Of a DNA stretch of 64,000 nucleotides, positions 1 through 10,081 are shown in pieces (within the stretch, counting starts at the first letter, position 1; each line of letters starts with the position of its first letter). The position numbers and the translations under genes were made by a program. The DNA is taken from positions 4,125,001 to 4,189,000 of the forward strand of contig NZ_CP149798.1 in NCBI RefSeq assembly GCF_037940415.1. The letters are read 5' to 3'. Under the pieces are notes generated by a model that saw only the letters and a list, made by a program, of their open reading frames with translations, had not been told where the DNA came from and searched no databases. This DNA is from Streptomyces sp. f51. Lineage in GTDB: Bacteria; Actinomycetota; Actinomycetes; Streptomycetales; Streptomycetaceae.

Positions 1-1606
<1,606 letters not shown>

Positions 1607-1690
1607 AGTTGCTCGCGTCCACTGTGTTGGTTCTGAAACCACGAACAACCGTCGTAGCCATGCCACGGCTCCGGTTGACAGTTTCATAGA

Positions 1691-1807
1691 GTTTCGGTGG
1701 TCATAGCGTGAGGGAAACGCCCGGTTACATTCCGAACCCGGAAGCTAAGCCTCACAGCGCCGATGGTACTGCAGGGGGGACCCTGTGGGAGAGTAGGACG
1801 CCGCCGA
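1691..1807 (+). rRNA. 5S ribosomal RNA
   Basis: A typical actinobacterial 5S sequence starting gtttcggtggtcatagcg and ending near acgccgccgaac, with the conserved segment cgaacccggaagctaagc. It follows 23S after a spacer of about 85 bases, the normal last position of an rrn operon. Ends are good to 1-3 bases. Confidence 0.95.
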
Positions 1808-1818
1808 ACAATTTTTGA

Positions 1819-1857
1819 GAAAACCCCCGTGCCGGGGATACCGGTACGGGGGTTTTC
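1819..1857 (+). terminator. rrn operon terminator hairpin
   Basis: Arms at 1819-1835 and 1841-1857 form a 17-bp stem with one mismatch around a five-base loop, directly after 5S rRNA. A T run (1812-1816) precedes the stem and TTTT lies inside its 3' arm. The position and strength fit the end of the rRNA operon. Confidence 0.85.
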
Positions 1858-1876
1858 TGCGTTTAGGGTCTTTGTT

Positions 1877-2521
1877 ATGCGCTACGACCTGATTATTTTC
1901 GACAACGACGGCGTCCTCGTGGACAGCGAGCCGATCTCCAACACCCTGCTGGCCGCCTATCTCACCGAGCTGGGACACCCCACCTCGTACGAGGACTCCC
2001 TGCGGGACTACATGGGCTCCGCGATGCACCGCATCCACGATCTGGTCCTGGAGCGCACCGGCCGGCGGCTGCCGGACGACTTCGACGACGTGTTCCACGC
2101 GCGGGTCTTCGCCGCCTTCGAACAGGAGCTGAAGCCGGTCCCCGGGGCCGGCCAGGTGCTGGAGAAGCTGGCCGCGGACGGAGTGCCGTACTGCGTGGCC
2201 TCCTCCGGCAGCCATGAGCGGATCCGGGTCGGACACCGCACGACGGGGCTCGACCGCTGGTTCGACGAAGGGCGGGTCTTCAGCTCGCAGGATGTCGGGC
2301 GGGGCAAGCCGGCACCCGATCTGTTCCTCCACGCCGCCGAGCGCATGGGCGTACGACCGGAGCGGTGCGCCGTCGTCGAGGACAGCCCCCTGGGCGTCCA
2401 GGCGGCCAACGCGGCCGGGATGGACGTGTACGGGTTCACCGCCATGACCCCGGCCGACAGGCTGACCGATGCCACCCAACTGTTCGCGGACATGGGCGAG
2501 TTGGCTGACCTGCTGGTATGA
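1877..2521 (+). CDS. HAD-superfamily phosphatase (beta-phosphoglucomutase/YieH-like)
   Basis: A 214-residue HAD hydrolase, likely a cytoplasmic phosphatase for a small sugar phosphate; the substrate cannot be told. Motif I is FDNDGVLVDSEP with nucleophile Asp9 and acid/base Asp11. A cap domain follows (about 17-85), then the motif III lysine in GKPAPDLF and the metal-binding acidic pair in VVEDSPLG. An upstream in-frame extension would run into 5S rRNA and the terminator, so ATG 1877 is chosen. It has only a weak AGGG eight bases upstream and sits 20 bases after the rrn terminator, so it needs its own promoter or read-through. Confidence 0.88.
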   Translation: MRYDLIIFDNDGVLVDSEPISNTLLAAYLTELGHPTSYEDSLRDYMGSAMHRIHDLVLERTGRRLPDDFDDVFHARVFAAFEQELKPVPGAGQVLEKLAADGVPYCVASSGSHERIRVGHRTTGLDRWFDEGRVFSSQDVGRGKPAPDLFLHAAERMGVRPERCAVVEDSPLGVQAANAAGMDVYGFTAMTPADRLTDATQLFADMGELADLLV

Positions 2522-2654
2522 CGGCACCCATCGGTCGGCGCTGACATTTGTCATGCCGAGCACCGGACGATCGTTTCTGTCGGCGGGCGGGGTCCGACCG
2601 CGAAGCTGAGTACATCGAAACGGGACGTACACAGCGACGCGGAGGGACCCGATC

Positions 2655-3401
2655 ATGAGCATCACCGTCACGGAGATCAGCACCGGCGGGATCAGCACCG
2701 GAGAGACCACCCGCGCTGCCAGGGCGGGCACGATCGCCGTCCCGGAGACCGCGGGTCCCCGGCCGAGCTTTCTGCCGCTGATCGTGGACGTGGCGGTGCC
2801 CGTCGGGTCGTACTACCTGCTCAAGAACGGGTTCGGGATGAGCACGATGGCCGCCCTGGGCTGGAGCAGTGTCGTGCCGGCCGTGCGGACCGTGTGGAGC
2901 GTGGTCAAGGAGCGCAGGGTCAACGCGATGGCCGCGCTGATCCTGGTCGTCAACGTGGTCGGGCTCGCGCTCAGCCTGGTCGCCGGCGACCCGCGGCTGA
3001 TGCTCGCGAAGGACAGCGGGGTCAGCAGCGCGATCGGGATCGGTGTCCTGGTGTCCGTCAGGCTCGGCCGGCCGATGATGACGCAGGCCATGAAGCCCTT
3101 CCTCGTGAAGGGTGACGCGGCGCGGGCCGCGGCCTGGGACCGGCTGGCGGCCGGCTCCGCGGCCTTCCGGAAGGCCGAGCGGACCTTCTCGCTGGTGTGG
3201 GGCACGGTCCTGCTCAGCGAGTGCGTCGCGAAGGCCGTGGGCGCCTACACGCTGCCGATCGACACCATGGTCTGGCTCGGCACGGTCGTCACGATCGCCT
3301 CGATGGTCCTCGCCTTCCTGCTCAGCGGCCGCTTCGCCGTCGTCCCGATGGAGAAGATGCTGGAGCGGGAGCTCGCCGCCGGAACCGGGACGCACAGCTG
3401 A
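2655..3401 (+). CDS. VC0807-family integral membrane protein
   Basis: A 248-residue membrane protein resembling the VC0807 family, whose function is unknown. A polar N-terminus of about 40 residues is followed by hydrophobic segments, including LIVDVAVPVGSYYLL, AALILVVNVVGLALSLV and a C-terminal pair. The pattern suggests five or six membrane spans. ATG 2655 has GGAGGG upstream. It stands alone between the HAD gene and an MFS transporter, in the same direction, with gaps of more than 130 bases. Confidence 0.75.
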   Translation: MSITVTEISTGGISTGETTRAARAGTIAVPETAGPRPSFLPLIVDVAVPVGSYYLLKNGFGMSTMAALGWSSVVPAVRTVWSVVKERRVNAMAALILVVNVVGLALSLVAGDPRLMLAKDSGVSSAIGIGVLVSVRLGRPMMTQAMKPFLVKGDAARAAAWDRLAAGSAAFRKAERTFSLVWGTVLLSECVAKAVGAYTLPIDTMVWLGTVVTIASMVLAFLLSGRFAVVPMEKMLERELAAGTGTHS

Positions 3402-3541
3402 ACGCCCCCTGCCGGCGGGCCCGTTCGGGTCCGCCCCAAGCGTCCCGGCAGTCCCTCGGGAGTCCCTCCCCGAAGAGCTGAGCAAAATTCACCTTCGGCT
3501 TGATCTACCCACCGGTAAGCCGGGGCCCTACGCTCGCCGCC

Positions 3542-4771
3542 ATGACAGATGTGCTGCGGCGCGGTAGGGCCTCTTTGGCGTTCAGCTTCTTCGCTCAGGG
3601 GGCCGCCTTCGCGCTGCTCGTGACGCGTATCCCGGCCATCCAGGACCGCTACGGGATCTCCGACGCGCTGCTGCCGTTGTTCCTGGCGGCCGTCCCGGTC
3701 CTCGCCGGGCTGGGCAGCGTCACCACCGAGCATCTGGTCAAGCGCATACGCCCCAGCCGCATCCTGCGGTGGTCGCAGCCGGTCGTGCTGCTGGCCCTGC
3801 TCGGTGTCGGCGCGGGCGACCAGCTCGCCGAGGTGGCCGTCTCCCTCGGCGTCTTCGGCCTGGCGGTCGGTGCTCTCGACGCCTCGATGAACATGCTCGG
3901 GGTGAGTCTCCAGCGGTCGTACGGACGCAGCATCATGCTCGGCTTCCACGCCGCGTACAGCCTGGGCGGGATCGTGGGCGCCTCGCTCGCGTGGGCCGGG
4001 GCGCACTGGCACCTGTCGCTCTTCGTGTCGTACCTGCCGGTCGTGCTGGTGCTGCTGCCGCTCGCCCTGGTGGGCAGCCGGTGGTACGTCGACGGGGGTG
4101 CGGACGCGGGTGCGGAGGGGACGCAGGACGCGCAGGCCGGCGCGGGTGCCGGTCCCCTCGTCTTCAAGCTGCTGCTGCCGTTGTGCCTGGTGATGACGTT
4201 CGCCTACATCGGGGACTCGACGGTCTCCAACTGGAGCGCGAAGTACCTCAAGGACGTGCTCGGCAGCTCGGAGCAGATGGCGACCGTTCCGTACAACGTC
4301 TACATGGTGATGACCCTGGTGGGGCGGGCCGTCGGGGACCTCGGGGTACGGCGGTTCGGGGCCGTGGCGGTGGTGCGGCTGGGTGCCGTGGTCGCCGCGC
4401 TCGGGTTCGGTGTGGTCGCCGTGGCGCCGGGGGCCGGGGTGGGCATGCTGGGGTTCACGCTCCTGGGCCTCGGGCTGTGCGTGATCGTGCCGCAGACCTT
4501 CGCGGCCGCCGGGAGGCTGTTCCCCGGGGCGTCGGACACGGCGATCGCGCGGCTGAACATCTTCAACTACGTCGGGTTCCTGGTCGGGTCCCCGTTGGTG
4601 GGCGCGCTGGGTGACGCCTGGAACTACCGGGGCGCCATGCTCGTACCGATGGTTCTGGTCCTGGCGACCCTCGGGTACGCCCGCTCGTTCGAACCTCGAC
4701 CGGACCGATACGGTGACGTGCATGAGCGGCCGCGCACAGCTGATGTGGGACCAGGCAGTAACGGGGTATGA
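3542..4771 (+). CDS. MFS transporter
   Basis: A 409-residue major facilitator protein with about 12 hydrophobic segments and a hydrophilic middle loop (about residues 185-202, rich in Gly and Ala). The substrate is not known; the N-terminus (FSFFAQGAAFALLVTRIPAIQ) resembles drug/sugar-type MFS proteins such as the YbjJ group. ATG 3542 is preferred because the family similarity begins there, although no clear ribosome-binding site is seen. Its last 50 bases overlap the start of the acuC-like gene, suggesting co-translation. Confidence 0.82.
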   Translation: MTDVLRRGRASLAFSFFAQGAAFALLVTRIPAIQDRYGISDALLPLFLAAVPVLAGLGSVTTEHLVKRIRPSRILRWSQPVVLLALLGVGAGDQLAEVAVSLGVFGLAVGALDASMNMLGVSLQRSYGRSIMLGFHAAYSLGGIVGASLAWAGAHWHLSLFVSYLPVVLVLLPLALVGSRWYVDGGADAGAEGTQDAQAGAGAGPLVFKLLLPLCLVMTFAYIGDSTVSNWSAKYLKDVLGSSEQMATVPYNVYMVMTLVGRAVGDLGVRRFGAVAVVRLGAVVAALGFGVVAVAPGAGVGMLGFTLLGLGLCVIVPQTFAAAGRLFPGASDTAIARLNIFNYVGFLVGSPLVGALGDAWNYRGAMLVPMVLVLATLGYARSFEPRPDRYGDVHERPRTADVGPGSNGV

Positions 4772-5894
4772 CTTCGGGCCGGACCATCCGATGGATCCGG
4801 TCCGGCTCCGGCTGACCCGGGGACTCGTCGACGCCTTCGGGCTCGACCGGGCCGTCGACGTCGTGGCGGCGAAGCCCGCCGGGGACTCGACCCTGCGTCT
4901 GGTGCACCGCGAGGACTACGTGGCGGCGGTCAAGGCCGCGTCCGCCGATCCCGGGTCGGCCGACCTGTCGTACGGCCTCGGGACCATGGACGATCCCGCG
5001 TTCGCCGGGATGCACGAGGTGTCCGCGCTGATCGCCGGGCAGTCCGTGGGGGCGGCGGAGGCCGTGTGGCGCGGGGAGGCGCTGCACGCGGTGAACTTCG
5101 CGGGCGGGCTGCATCACGCGATGCCGGGTGCCGCCTCGGGGTTCTGTGTCTACAACGACGCCGCTCTCGCGATCGCCCGGCTGCTGGAGCTGGGCGCCGA
5201 GCGGGTCGCGTACGTCGATGTGGACGTGCACCACGGTGACGGTGTCCAGGCGGCCTTCTGGGAGGATCCGCGGGTTCTGACGATCTCGCTGCACGAGCAT
5301 CCGCGGACGCTGTTCCCGCAGACGGGATGGCCCGAGGAGACCGGGGCGGACAGCGCGGAGGGCACGGCCGTCAATGTCGCGCTGCCGGCGGGCACCGGGG
5401 ACGCGGGCTGGCTGCGGGCGTTCCACTCCGTGGTGCCCGAGCTGATCGCCGACTTCCGGCCGCAGGTGCTGGTCACCCAGCACGGCGCGGACACGCACTT
5501 CGAGGACCCGCTCGCGCACCTGGCCGTCTCCCTCGACGCGCAGCGGGCGGTGCAGGTCGCCTGTCACGACCTGGCGCACACGTACGCGGAAGGACGCTGG
5601 GTCGCGCTGGGGGGCGGCGGCTACGCGGTGGTGGAGGTGGTGCCGCGATCGTGGACGCATCTCGTGGCCGTGGCCGCCGGCCGTCCCGTCGAGCCCGAGA
5701 CGGTGGTCCCGGAGAGCTGGCGGCAGGAGGTCTTCGCCCGTACGCGGCAGCTGGCGCCGATGCGGATGACGGACGGCCGGTGGCCGGTGTCCTGGAAGGA
5801 CTGGGAGTCGGGGTACGACCCGGCGGACCGGCTCGACCAGGCGATCGTGGCGACGCGCAAGGCCGTGTTCCCGCTGCGGGGGATGCTCCCGTAG
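4722..5894 (+). CDS. acuC: AcuC-type histone deacetylase-family protein
   Basis: A 390-residue zinc-dependent deacetylase of the arginase/HDAC fold. The signature DVDVHHGDG holds the metal ligands, and GLHHAMP carries the catalytic histidine pair. Later conserved parts include VTQHGADTH and the glycine-rich LGGGGYA. In Bacillus AcuC deacetylates acetyl-CoA synthetase, and lysine deacetylation of a metabolic enzyme is the most likely role here. ATG 4722 lies inside the 3' end of the MFS gene, a 50-base overlap in another frame. A polyamine deacetylase is the alternative. Confidence 0.87.
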   Translation: MSGRAQLMWDQAVTGYDFGPDHPMDPVRLRLTRGLVDAFGLDRAVDVVAAKPAGDSTLRLVHREDYVAAVKAASADPGSADLSYGLGTMDDPAFAGMHEVSALIAGQSVGAAEAVWRGEALHAVNFAGGLHHAMPGAASGFCVYNDAALAIARLLELGAERVAYVDVDVHHGDGVQAAFWEDPRVLTISLHEHPRTLFPQTGWPEETGADSAEGTAVNVALPAGTGDAGWLRAFHSVVPELIADFRPQVLVTQHGADTHFEDPLAHLAVSLDAQRAVQVACHDLAHTYAEGRWVALGGGGYAVVEVVPRSWTHLVAVAAGRPVEPETVVPESWRQEVFARTRQLAPMRMTDGRWPVSWKDWESGYDPADRLDQAIVATRKAVFPLRGMLP

Positions 5895-6040
5895 GAGCCC
5901 GCGCGGGACCGAACTCCCGCGACGGCCCCGCTCGTCGGTCCTTCACGGACGACGACCTCTCGCCCATGCCCCGGATGCGGGTCCCGCATCCGCCGTCGGT
6001 CCCTCCCCGGCATCCCGGTGGGCCATTAGCCCAACTGTGG

Positions 6041-6067
6041 GGCATATTCGGCATTTTGGGCATTGGG
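6041..6067. repeat. three 9-bp direct repeats in a promoter region
   Basis: Three adjoining 9-mers begin with GGCAT at 6041, 6050 and 6059 (ggcatattc, ggcattttg, ggcattggg). They form an AT-richer patch in front of the next gene. Tandem direct repeats of about 9-10 bp suit a MerR/BldC-type DNA-binding protein, and a BldC-like gene lies 1 kb downstream. The link is inference. Confidence 0.5.
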
Positions 6068-6095
6068 TACGGGTGAATGCGCCAGCCTGGCTGAC

Positions 6096-6911
6096 GTGTT
6101 GAGCACCGGAGCTTTGCGTGCACACCTGCTGGCCGCCCGGCTGGCCGGGCCCGTGGCCACCTCGCGCGAGCGGAGCCTGCGCAGCTACCGGCTCTTCGCG
6201 GCCCGTGACCCTCGGCTTCTGCTCGGACTTGATCCCGAATGGGCGTGGTGCCAGCGGGATCTGATCGGGTTGATGGCCGACAAATGCGGGGTCTCGGCTG
6301 ATCCGTCGGACACTTCGGGGCATGATGTGATCGACCCGGAGCGGACCCTGGCGGCTCTCGACGCCTTCGCGGAACGGCTCGGCGAAGCCGCCCGCCACCG
6401 TCACCCCGTGCTTCTCGGCACCGGTCACCCGCACCGTCTGATCGATTTCTACGCCGCGCTCGCGGACGCCCTGTCGGCGGCTGGATGTACCGTCCTCACC
6501 CCCGCGCAGGGTAGCTCTATCGACATAACGACCCGGTTCGGTCTACGCACGTACAACCTCGACTACGTACAAGGTGTCGCGCTGGTGCGCGAACCGGAGG
6601 CGGGGGCCGCCGGTCGTGCGACCGGCGCACACACCCATTCACCCCTCCCGGTTCGGACCGTTCTGGCCGCCGCCGCGGAGCGCGGCGACCCGCTCCCGGA
6701 GCTGGTCATCGGAGACCACGGATGGGTCTGCGGGGCAGGTCAGCTGGGGTTCGAGGCCATCGGTCTCGCCGATACGGACGATCCCGCGCTGTTCGTCGGA
6801 GAGGCAGAGGGGCGGGTGTCCGTCGTCGTTCCGCTTGATGACGCTGTGCGGTCTGATTACTACCGACCGCTTACTCGCTATGTACTCAATCGAGCGTGTC
6901 TGTCACAGTAG
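6096..6911 (+). CDS. phosphatase-like protein, function uncertain
   Basis: A 271-residue soluble protein of a type common in Streptomyces and usually labelled phosphatase; no classical HAD or HP catalytic motif is obvious to me. Readable blocks are an N-terminal helical part with LRSYRLFAARDPRLLLGLD, a GTGHPHRLIDFYAALADAL segment, and a C-terminal GDHGWVCGAGQLGFEAIG. The start is uncertain: GTG 6096 begins a plausible N-terminus, while a TTG at 6063 would extend it by 11 residues into the direct repeats. It precedes the BldC-like gene in the same direction. Confidence 0.6.
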   Translation: MLSTGALRAHLLAARLAGPVATSRERSLRSYRLFAARDPRLLLGLDPEWAWCQRDLIGLMADKCGVSADPSDTSGHDVIDPERTLAALDAFAERLGEAARHRHPVLLGTGHPHRLIDFYAALADALSAAGCTVLTPAQGSSIDITTRFGLRTYNLDYVQGVALVREPEAGAAGRATGAHTHSPLPVRTVLAAAAERGDPLPELVIGDHGWVCGAGQLGFEAIGLADTDDPALFVGEAEGRVSVVVPLDDAVRSDYYRPLTRYVLNRACLSQ

Positions 6912-7040
6912 GCGGCCGATGGCATCCCCTCTTCCCCACTCGCATCACCCGCCCCTACATTGGGGAGTGAGTGCGCAACGACGAAGAGTCACCGGAAGGG
7001 GAAGCCGGTGGCCGTCGAGTGCGGAAGGTTCAGGTGTGAC

Positions 7041-7250
7041 ATGGCGGCAGGCGAGAGGCCTCTGAACGAGGTTCAGTTCCTTACCGTGGCGGAAGTCGCC
7101 TCGGTGATGCGAGTGTCGAAGATGACCGTGTACCGCTTGGTGCACAGCGGTCATCTGCCGGCGATCCGGGTGGGCAGGTCCTTCCGGGTGCCGGAGCAAG
7201 CGGTTCACGAGTACCTCCGCGAGAGCTATGTGGGGGTGGAGACCGCCTGA
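7041..7250 (+). CDS. BldC-like small MerR/excisionase-type DNA-binding protein
   Basis: A 69-residue protein that is essentially one winged helix-turn-helix of the MerR/BldC excisionase type: FLTVAEVASVMRVSKMTVYRL is the HTH, IRVGRSFRVPEQAVHEYL the wing and last helix. It closely resembles BldC, which controls Streptomyces development by binding direct repeats cooperatively. ATG 7041 gives the family's usual length, and upstream in-frame codons add unrelated residues. It is followed by a terminator hairpin. It is a probable transcription regulator; its targets are unknown. Confidence 0.85.
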   Translation: MAAGERPLNEVQFLTVAEVASVMRVSKMTVYRLVHSGHLPAIRVGRSFRVPEQAVHEYLRESYVGVETA

Positions 7251-7255
7251 CGGCG

Positions 7256-7285
7256 TTCCGGGAGACCGTTCGCGATCTCCCGGAA
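7256..7285 (+). terminator. hairpin after the BldC-like gene
   Basis: A perfect 10-bp inverted repeat (ttccgggaga at 7256-7265, tctcccggaa at 7276-7285) with a 10-base loop, six bases after the stop codon. No T run follows, which is usual in this genus. Confidence 0.7.
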
Positions 7286-7392
7286 TCACCTCGATTACGA
7301 CCTCAGCCCTCGGGCGGGTAGGCTGGCCCCTCATAGGTCGTGTGGGCCCATGCAGCCCAGCACCGAGTAAAGAGAAGTGAGCGAGGGTAGTC

Positions 7393-7491
7393 GTGGGCTC
7401 TGTTATCAAGAAGCGGCGCAAGCGGATGGCGAAGAAGAAGCACCGCAAGCTGCTCAAGCGCACTCGCGTCCAGCGTCGCAACAAGAAGTAA
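7393..7491 (+). CDS. bS22-like (AURKAIP1/COX24-domain) ribosomal peptide
   Basis: A 32-residue, extremely basic peptide read from GTG 7393: it begins MGSVIKKRRKRMAKKKHRK and ends QRRNKK. This is the actinobacterial AURKAIP1/COX24-domain family; the mycobacterial member (bS22) sits in the small ribosomal subunit near the decoding centre. A purine-rich gagggtag precedes the start. It lies between the BldC-like gene and a terminator hairpin, probably transcribed alone. Such short genes are easily missed. Confidence 0.85.
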   Translation: MGSVIKKRRKRMAKKKHRKLLKRTRVQRRNKK

Positions 7492-7512
7492 GCGACGCCG
7501 CGGAAACGCGTA

Positions 7513-7546
7513 CTGTGGCCTCTCACCGGCTGGTGGGAGGCCACAG
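7513..7546 (+). terminator. terminator hairpin after the bS22-like gene
   Basis: Arms 7513-7527 and 7532-7546 form a 15-bp stem with one G-U pair and a four-base loop, 22 bases after the stop codon. Confidence 0.75.
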
Positions 7547-7857
7547 GCGTACCCGGCCGGGGAATTCCACCCCGAGGCCGGCCGGGGCGCCGCGGAGCCG
7601 ACCGGGGACCTCCACCGCGGCCGCGGAAGCCGAAGCGGAACCCCGAAAGACCGCTCGACCGTCGAACGACTTCGGCCATGCGCGCCGCCCGTGCCTGTGG
7701 GCCGAATGGCTGGGTCTTGTCGTACGTCCATGCCTGTCGTCACTTCGTGCATCGGGCGGTCATCACAGCGCAACATCAACCCGCTAAGTTGGCCGGACAC
7801 GGGGAACCCGGCAGTACGAGCGGAGCTACGTCCAGTTCTGGAAGGAAGGCGCTGATC
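7547..7857 (+). other. intergenic region before the SDR gene
   Basis: About 310 bases without a convincing gene. An open frame continues upstream from the SDR gene but has no homology-like content. The last 20 bases hold the purine-rich ribosome-binding sequence for the TTG start at 7858. I see no other structure. Confidence 0.5.
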
Positions 7858-8919
7858 TTGGGGAAGGTCGTGCTCGTGACCGGGGTGGCCCGGCAGCTGG
7901 GGGGCCGGTTCGTACGACGGATCCAGCGTGACCCGCAGGTGGACCGGGTGATCGCCGTGGACGCGGTCCCGCCCGAGCACCACATCGGCGGCGCCGACTT
8001 CGTGCAGGCCGACATCCGCCAGCCCACCGTCGCCCGGGTTCTCGCCGAGTACTCCGTCGACACGGTCGTCCACATGGACGTGACGGGCACGGCGCTGGGC
8101 TCCGGCAGCCGGACCACGGTCAAGGAGACCAACGTCATCGGCACCATGCAGCTGCTCGGTGCCTGCCAGAAGTCCCCGACGGTCAAGCGGCTCGTCGTGA
8201 AGTCCAGCACGAACGTCTACGGCTCCGCGCCCCGCGACCCCGCCGTCTTCACCGAGACCACCTCGCCCAAGTCACTGCCCAGCGGCGGCTTCGCCAAGGA
8301 CACGACCGAGGTCGAGGGCTACGTACGCGGCTTCGCGCGCCGCAGGCCCGACGTCGCCGTGTGCGTGCTGCGGTTCGCCAACATCCTCGGCCCGAGCGCC
8401 GATTCGCCGCTCGCCTCGTACTTCTCGCTGCCGGTGCTGCCGACCGTGTTCGGCTACGACCCCCGGCTCCAGTTCGTCCACGAGAGCGATGTCATCGAGG
8501 TCCTGCGGCTCGCCTCGCACGAGCCGCGGCGGGGCACCCTCAACAGCGGCACGTTCAACATCGCGGGCGACGGCGTCCTGCTGCTCTCGCAGTGCGCGCG
8601 GCGCCTCGGCAGGCCCACGGTCCCGCTGCTGCTGCCGGCCCTCAGCTGGGCCGGTACGGCCGTGCGTACCCTGGGGGTGACGGACTTCTCTCCGGAGCAG
8701 CTGCGGCTGCTGACGCACGGCCGGGTGGTCGCCACGGTCCAGATGCGCGAAACCCTGGGCTACCAGCCGAAGTACACGACGGCGGAGACCTTCGCGGACT
8801 TCGCCCAGAGCAGGGGTCCAGGACTCCTGCCCCCGGAGGCCCTTGCGGGAGCCGTGGACAAGATCGCCGCGCTGCCCGTGCTGGGCGGCGGCCACCCCCC
8901 GACGCAGAGCGCCAACTGA
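7858..8919 (+). CDS. NAD-dependent epimerase/dehydratase (extended SDR)
   Basis: A 353-residue sugar-nucleotide-type epimerase/dehydratase. The N-terminus VVLVTGVARQLGGRFVRR is a Rossmann fold with a variant of the GxxGxxG motif. Further blocks are ADIRQP, VVHMDVTGT, an SSTNVYGS segment in the position of the catalytic Ser, and LQFVHESDVIEVL. The expected YxxxK motif is not obvious, so catalytic activity is uncertain. TTG 7858 is chosen because ggaaggaag lies about 10 bases upstream and the fold begins immediately. It is followed after 14 bases by an acyltransferase, suggesting an operon for envelope lipid or glycan metabolism. Confidence 0.8.
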   Translation: MGKVVLVTGVARQLGGRFVRRIQRDPQVDRVIAVDAVPPEHHIGGADFVQADIRQPTVARVLAEYSVDTVVHMDVTGTALGSGSRTTVKETNVIGTMQLLGACQKSPTVKRLVVKSSTNVYGSAPRDPAVFTETTSPKSLPSGGFAKDTTEVEGYVRGFARRRPDVAVCVLRFANILGPSADSPLASYFSLPVLPTVFGYDPRLQFVHESDVIEVLRLASHEPRRGTLNSGTFNIAGDGVLLLSQCARRLGRPTVPLLLPALSWAGTAVRTLGVTDFSPEQLRLLTHGRVVATVQMRETLGYQPKYTTAETFADFAQSRGPGLLPPEALAGAVDKIAALPVLGGGHPPTQSAN

Positions 8920-8933
8920 GGAGCGCATCAACG

Positions 8934-9977
8934 ATGGCGGACGCCAAGGTCATTCCGTTCGACGACGACCGCTCGCGCGGGGCTGCGGTGCAGCGCCCGG
9001 CGAGGCGCCGGGCCGCGGGGAGCCGGCGCAAGGGCGAGCCCGTGGTCGTACGCGAGGTCCAGCCCATGCCCGGTCGGACCCTCCCGCAGGATGATGTTCC
9101 TGTGACGCACGAGGAGGAGCCGCCCCGTCAGGGCGGCGCGAGCCTGGAGCAGCGCATCGCGGGGGGCCTGTCCTTCCTGCGCCGCAGGCTCACGGGCGAC
9201 TACGAGATCGACGAGTTCGGGTACGACCACGAGCTGACCGACCAGGTCCTGATGTCGCTGATCCGGCCGGTGTACGAGAAGTACTTCCGCGTCGAGGTGA
9301 AGGGCGTCGAGAACATCCCGTCCGAGGGCGGTGCCCTGATCGTCGCCAACCACTCGGGCACCCTGCCGCTGGACGGCCTGATGATGCAGGTCGCCGTCCA
9401 CGACAACCATTCCGCGAACCGGCATCTGCGCCTGCTCGCCGCCGACCTGGTGTTCATGCTGCCGGTCGTCAACGAGCTGGCCCGCAAGGCGGGTCACACG
9501 CTGGCCTGCGCGGAGGACGCCGAGCGGCTGCTGGAGCGGGGCGAACTGGTCGGGGTGATGCCGGAGGGCTTCAAGGGCATCGGCAAGCCGTTCAGCGAGC
9601 GCTACAAGCTCCAGCGGTTCGGCCGGGGCGGCTTCGTCTCGACGGCGCTGCGCGCGGGCACTCCGATCATTCCGTGCTCGATCGTCGGGGCGGAGGAGAT
9701 CTACCCGATGATCGGCAACGCGAAGACCCTGGCGCGGCTGCTGGGATTCCCGTACTTCCCGATCACTCCGACGTTCCCGTGGCTCGGCCCGCTCGGCGCG
9801 ATCCCGCTGCCCACCAAGTGGACGATCCAGTTCGGCGAGCCGATCCGCACGGACGGCTATCCGCCGGAGGCGGCCGACGACCCGATGCTGATGTTCAATC
9901 TGACCGACCAGGTCAGGGAGCAGATCCAGCACACCCTGTACAAGCTGCTGGTGCAGCGCAGGTCGGTTTTCTTCTGA
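8934..9977 (+). CDS. PlsC-type lysophospholipid acyltransferase
   Basis: A 347-residue acyltransferase of the PlsC/LPLAT family, which moves an acyl chain onto a lysophospholipid or related acceptor at the membrane. A basic, disordered N-terminus (1-75) precedes the domain. The catalytic motif NHSGTLPLD (NHxxxxD) comes after VEVKGVENIPSEGG, and the second block VGVMPEGFKGIGK is the usual substrate-phosphate site. ATG 8934 has gaggag upstream. It forms an operon with the preceding SDR gene and ends at a strong terminator. Confidence 0.88.
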   Translation: MADAKVIPFDDDRSRGAAVQRPARRRAAGSRRKGEPVVVREVQPMPGRTLPQDDVPVTHEEEPPRQGGASLEQRIAGGLSFLRRRLTGDYEIDEFGYDHELTDQVLMSLIRPVYEKYFRVEVKGVENIPSEGGALIVANHSGTLPLDGLMMQVAVHDNHSANRHLRLLAADLVFMLPVVNELARKAGHTLACAEDAERLLERGELVGVMPEGFKGIGKPFSERYKLQRFGRGGFVSTALRAGTPIIPCSIVGAEEIYPMIGNAKTLARLLGFPYFPITPTFPWLGPLGAIPLPTKWTIQFGEPIRTDGYPPEAADDPMLMFNLTDQVREQIQHTLYKLLVQRRSVFF

Positions 9978-10018
9978 TCATGCAGTTACGATTCTGTTGA
10001 TCATGTCCTGATATGCCT

Positions 10019-10068
10019 GTACGTCGATGGGGGCGCCCTTCCCGAGGAGGGCGCCCCCATCGACGTAC
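10019..10068. terminator. bidirectional terminator, perfect 21-bp stem
   Basis: Arms 10019-10039 and 10048-10068 are exact reverse complements with an eight-base loop. It lies between the acyltransferase and the convergent rsbN gene, so it probably ends transcription from both sides. Confidence 0.9.
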
Positions 10069-10081
10069 CGCGGCGGTCCGG

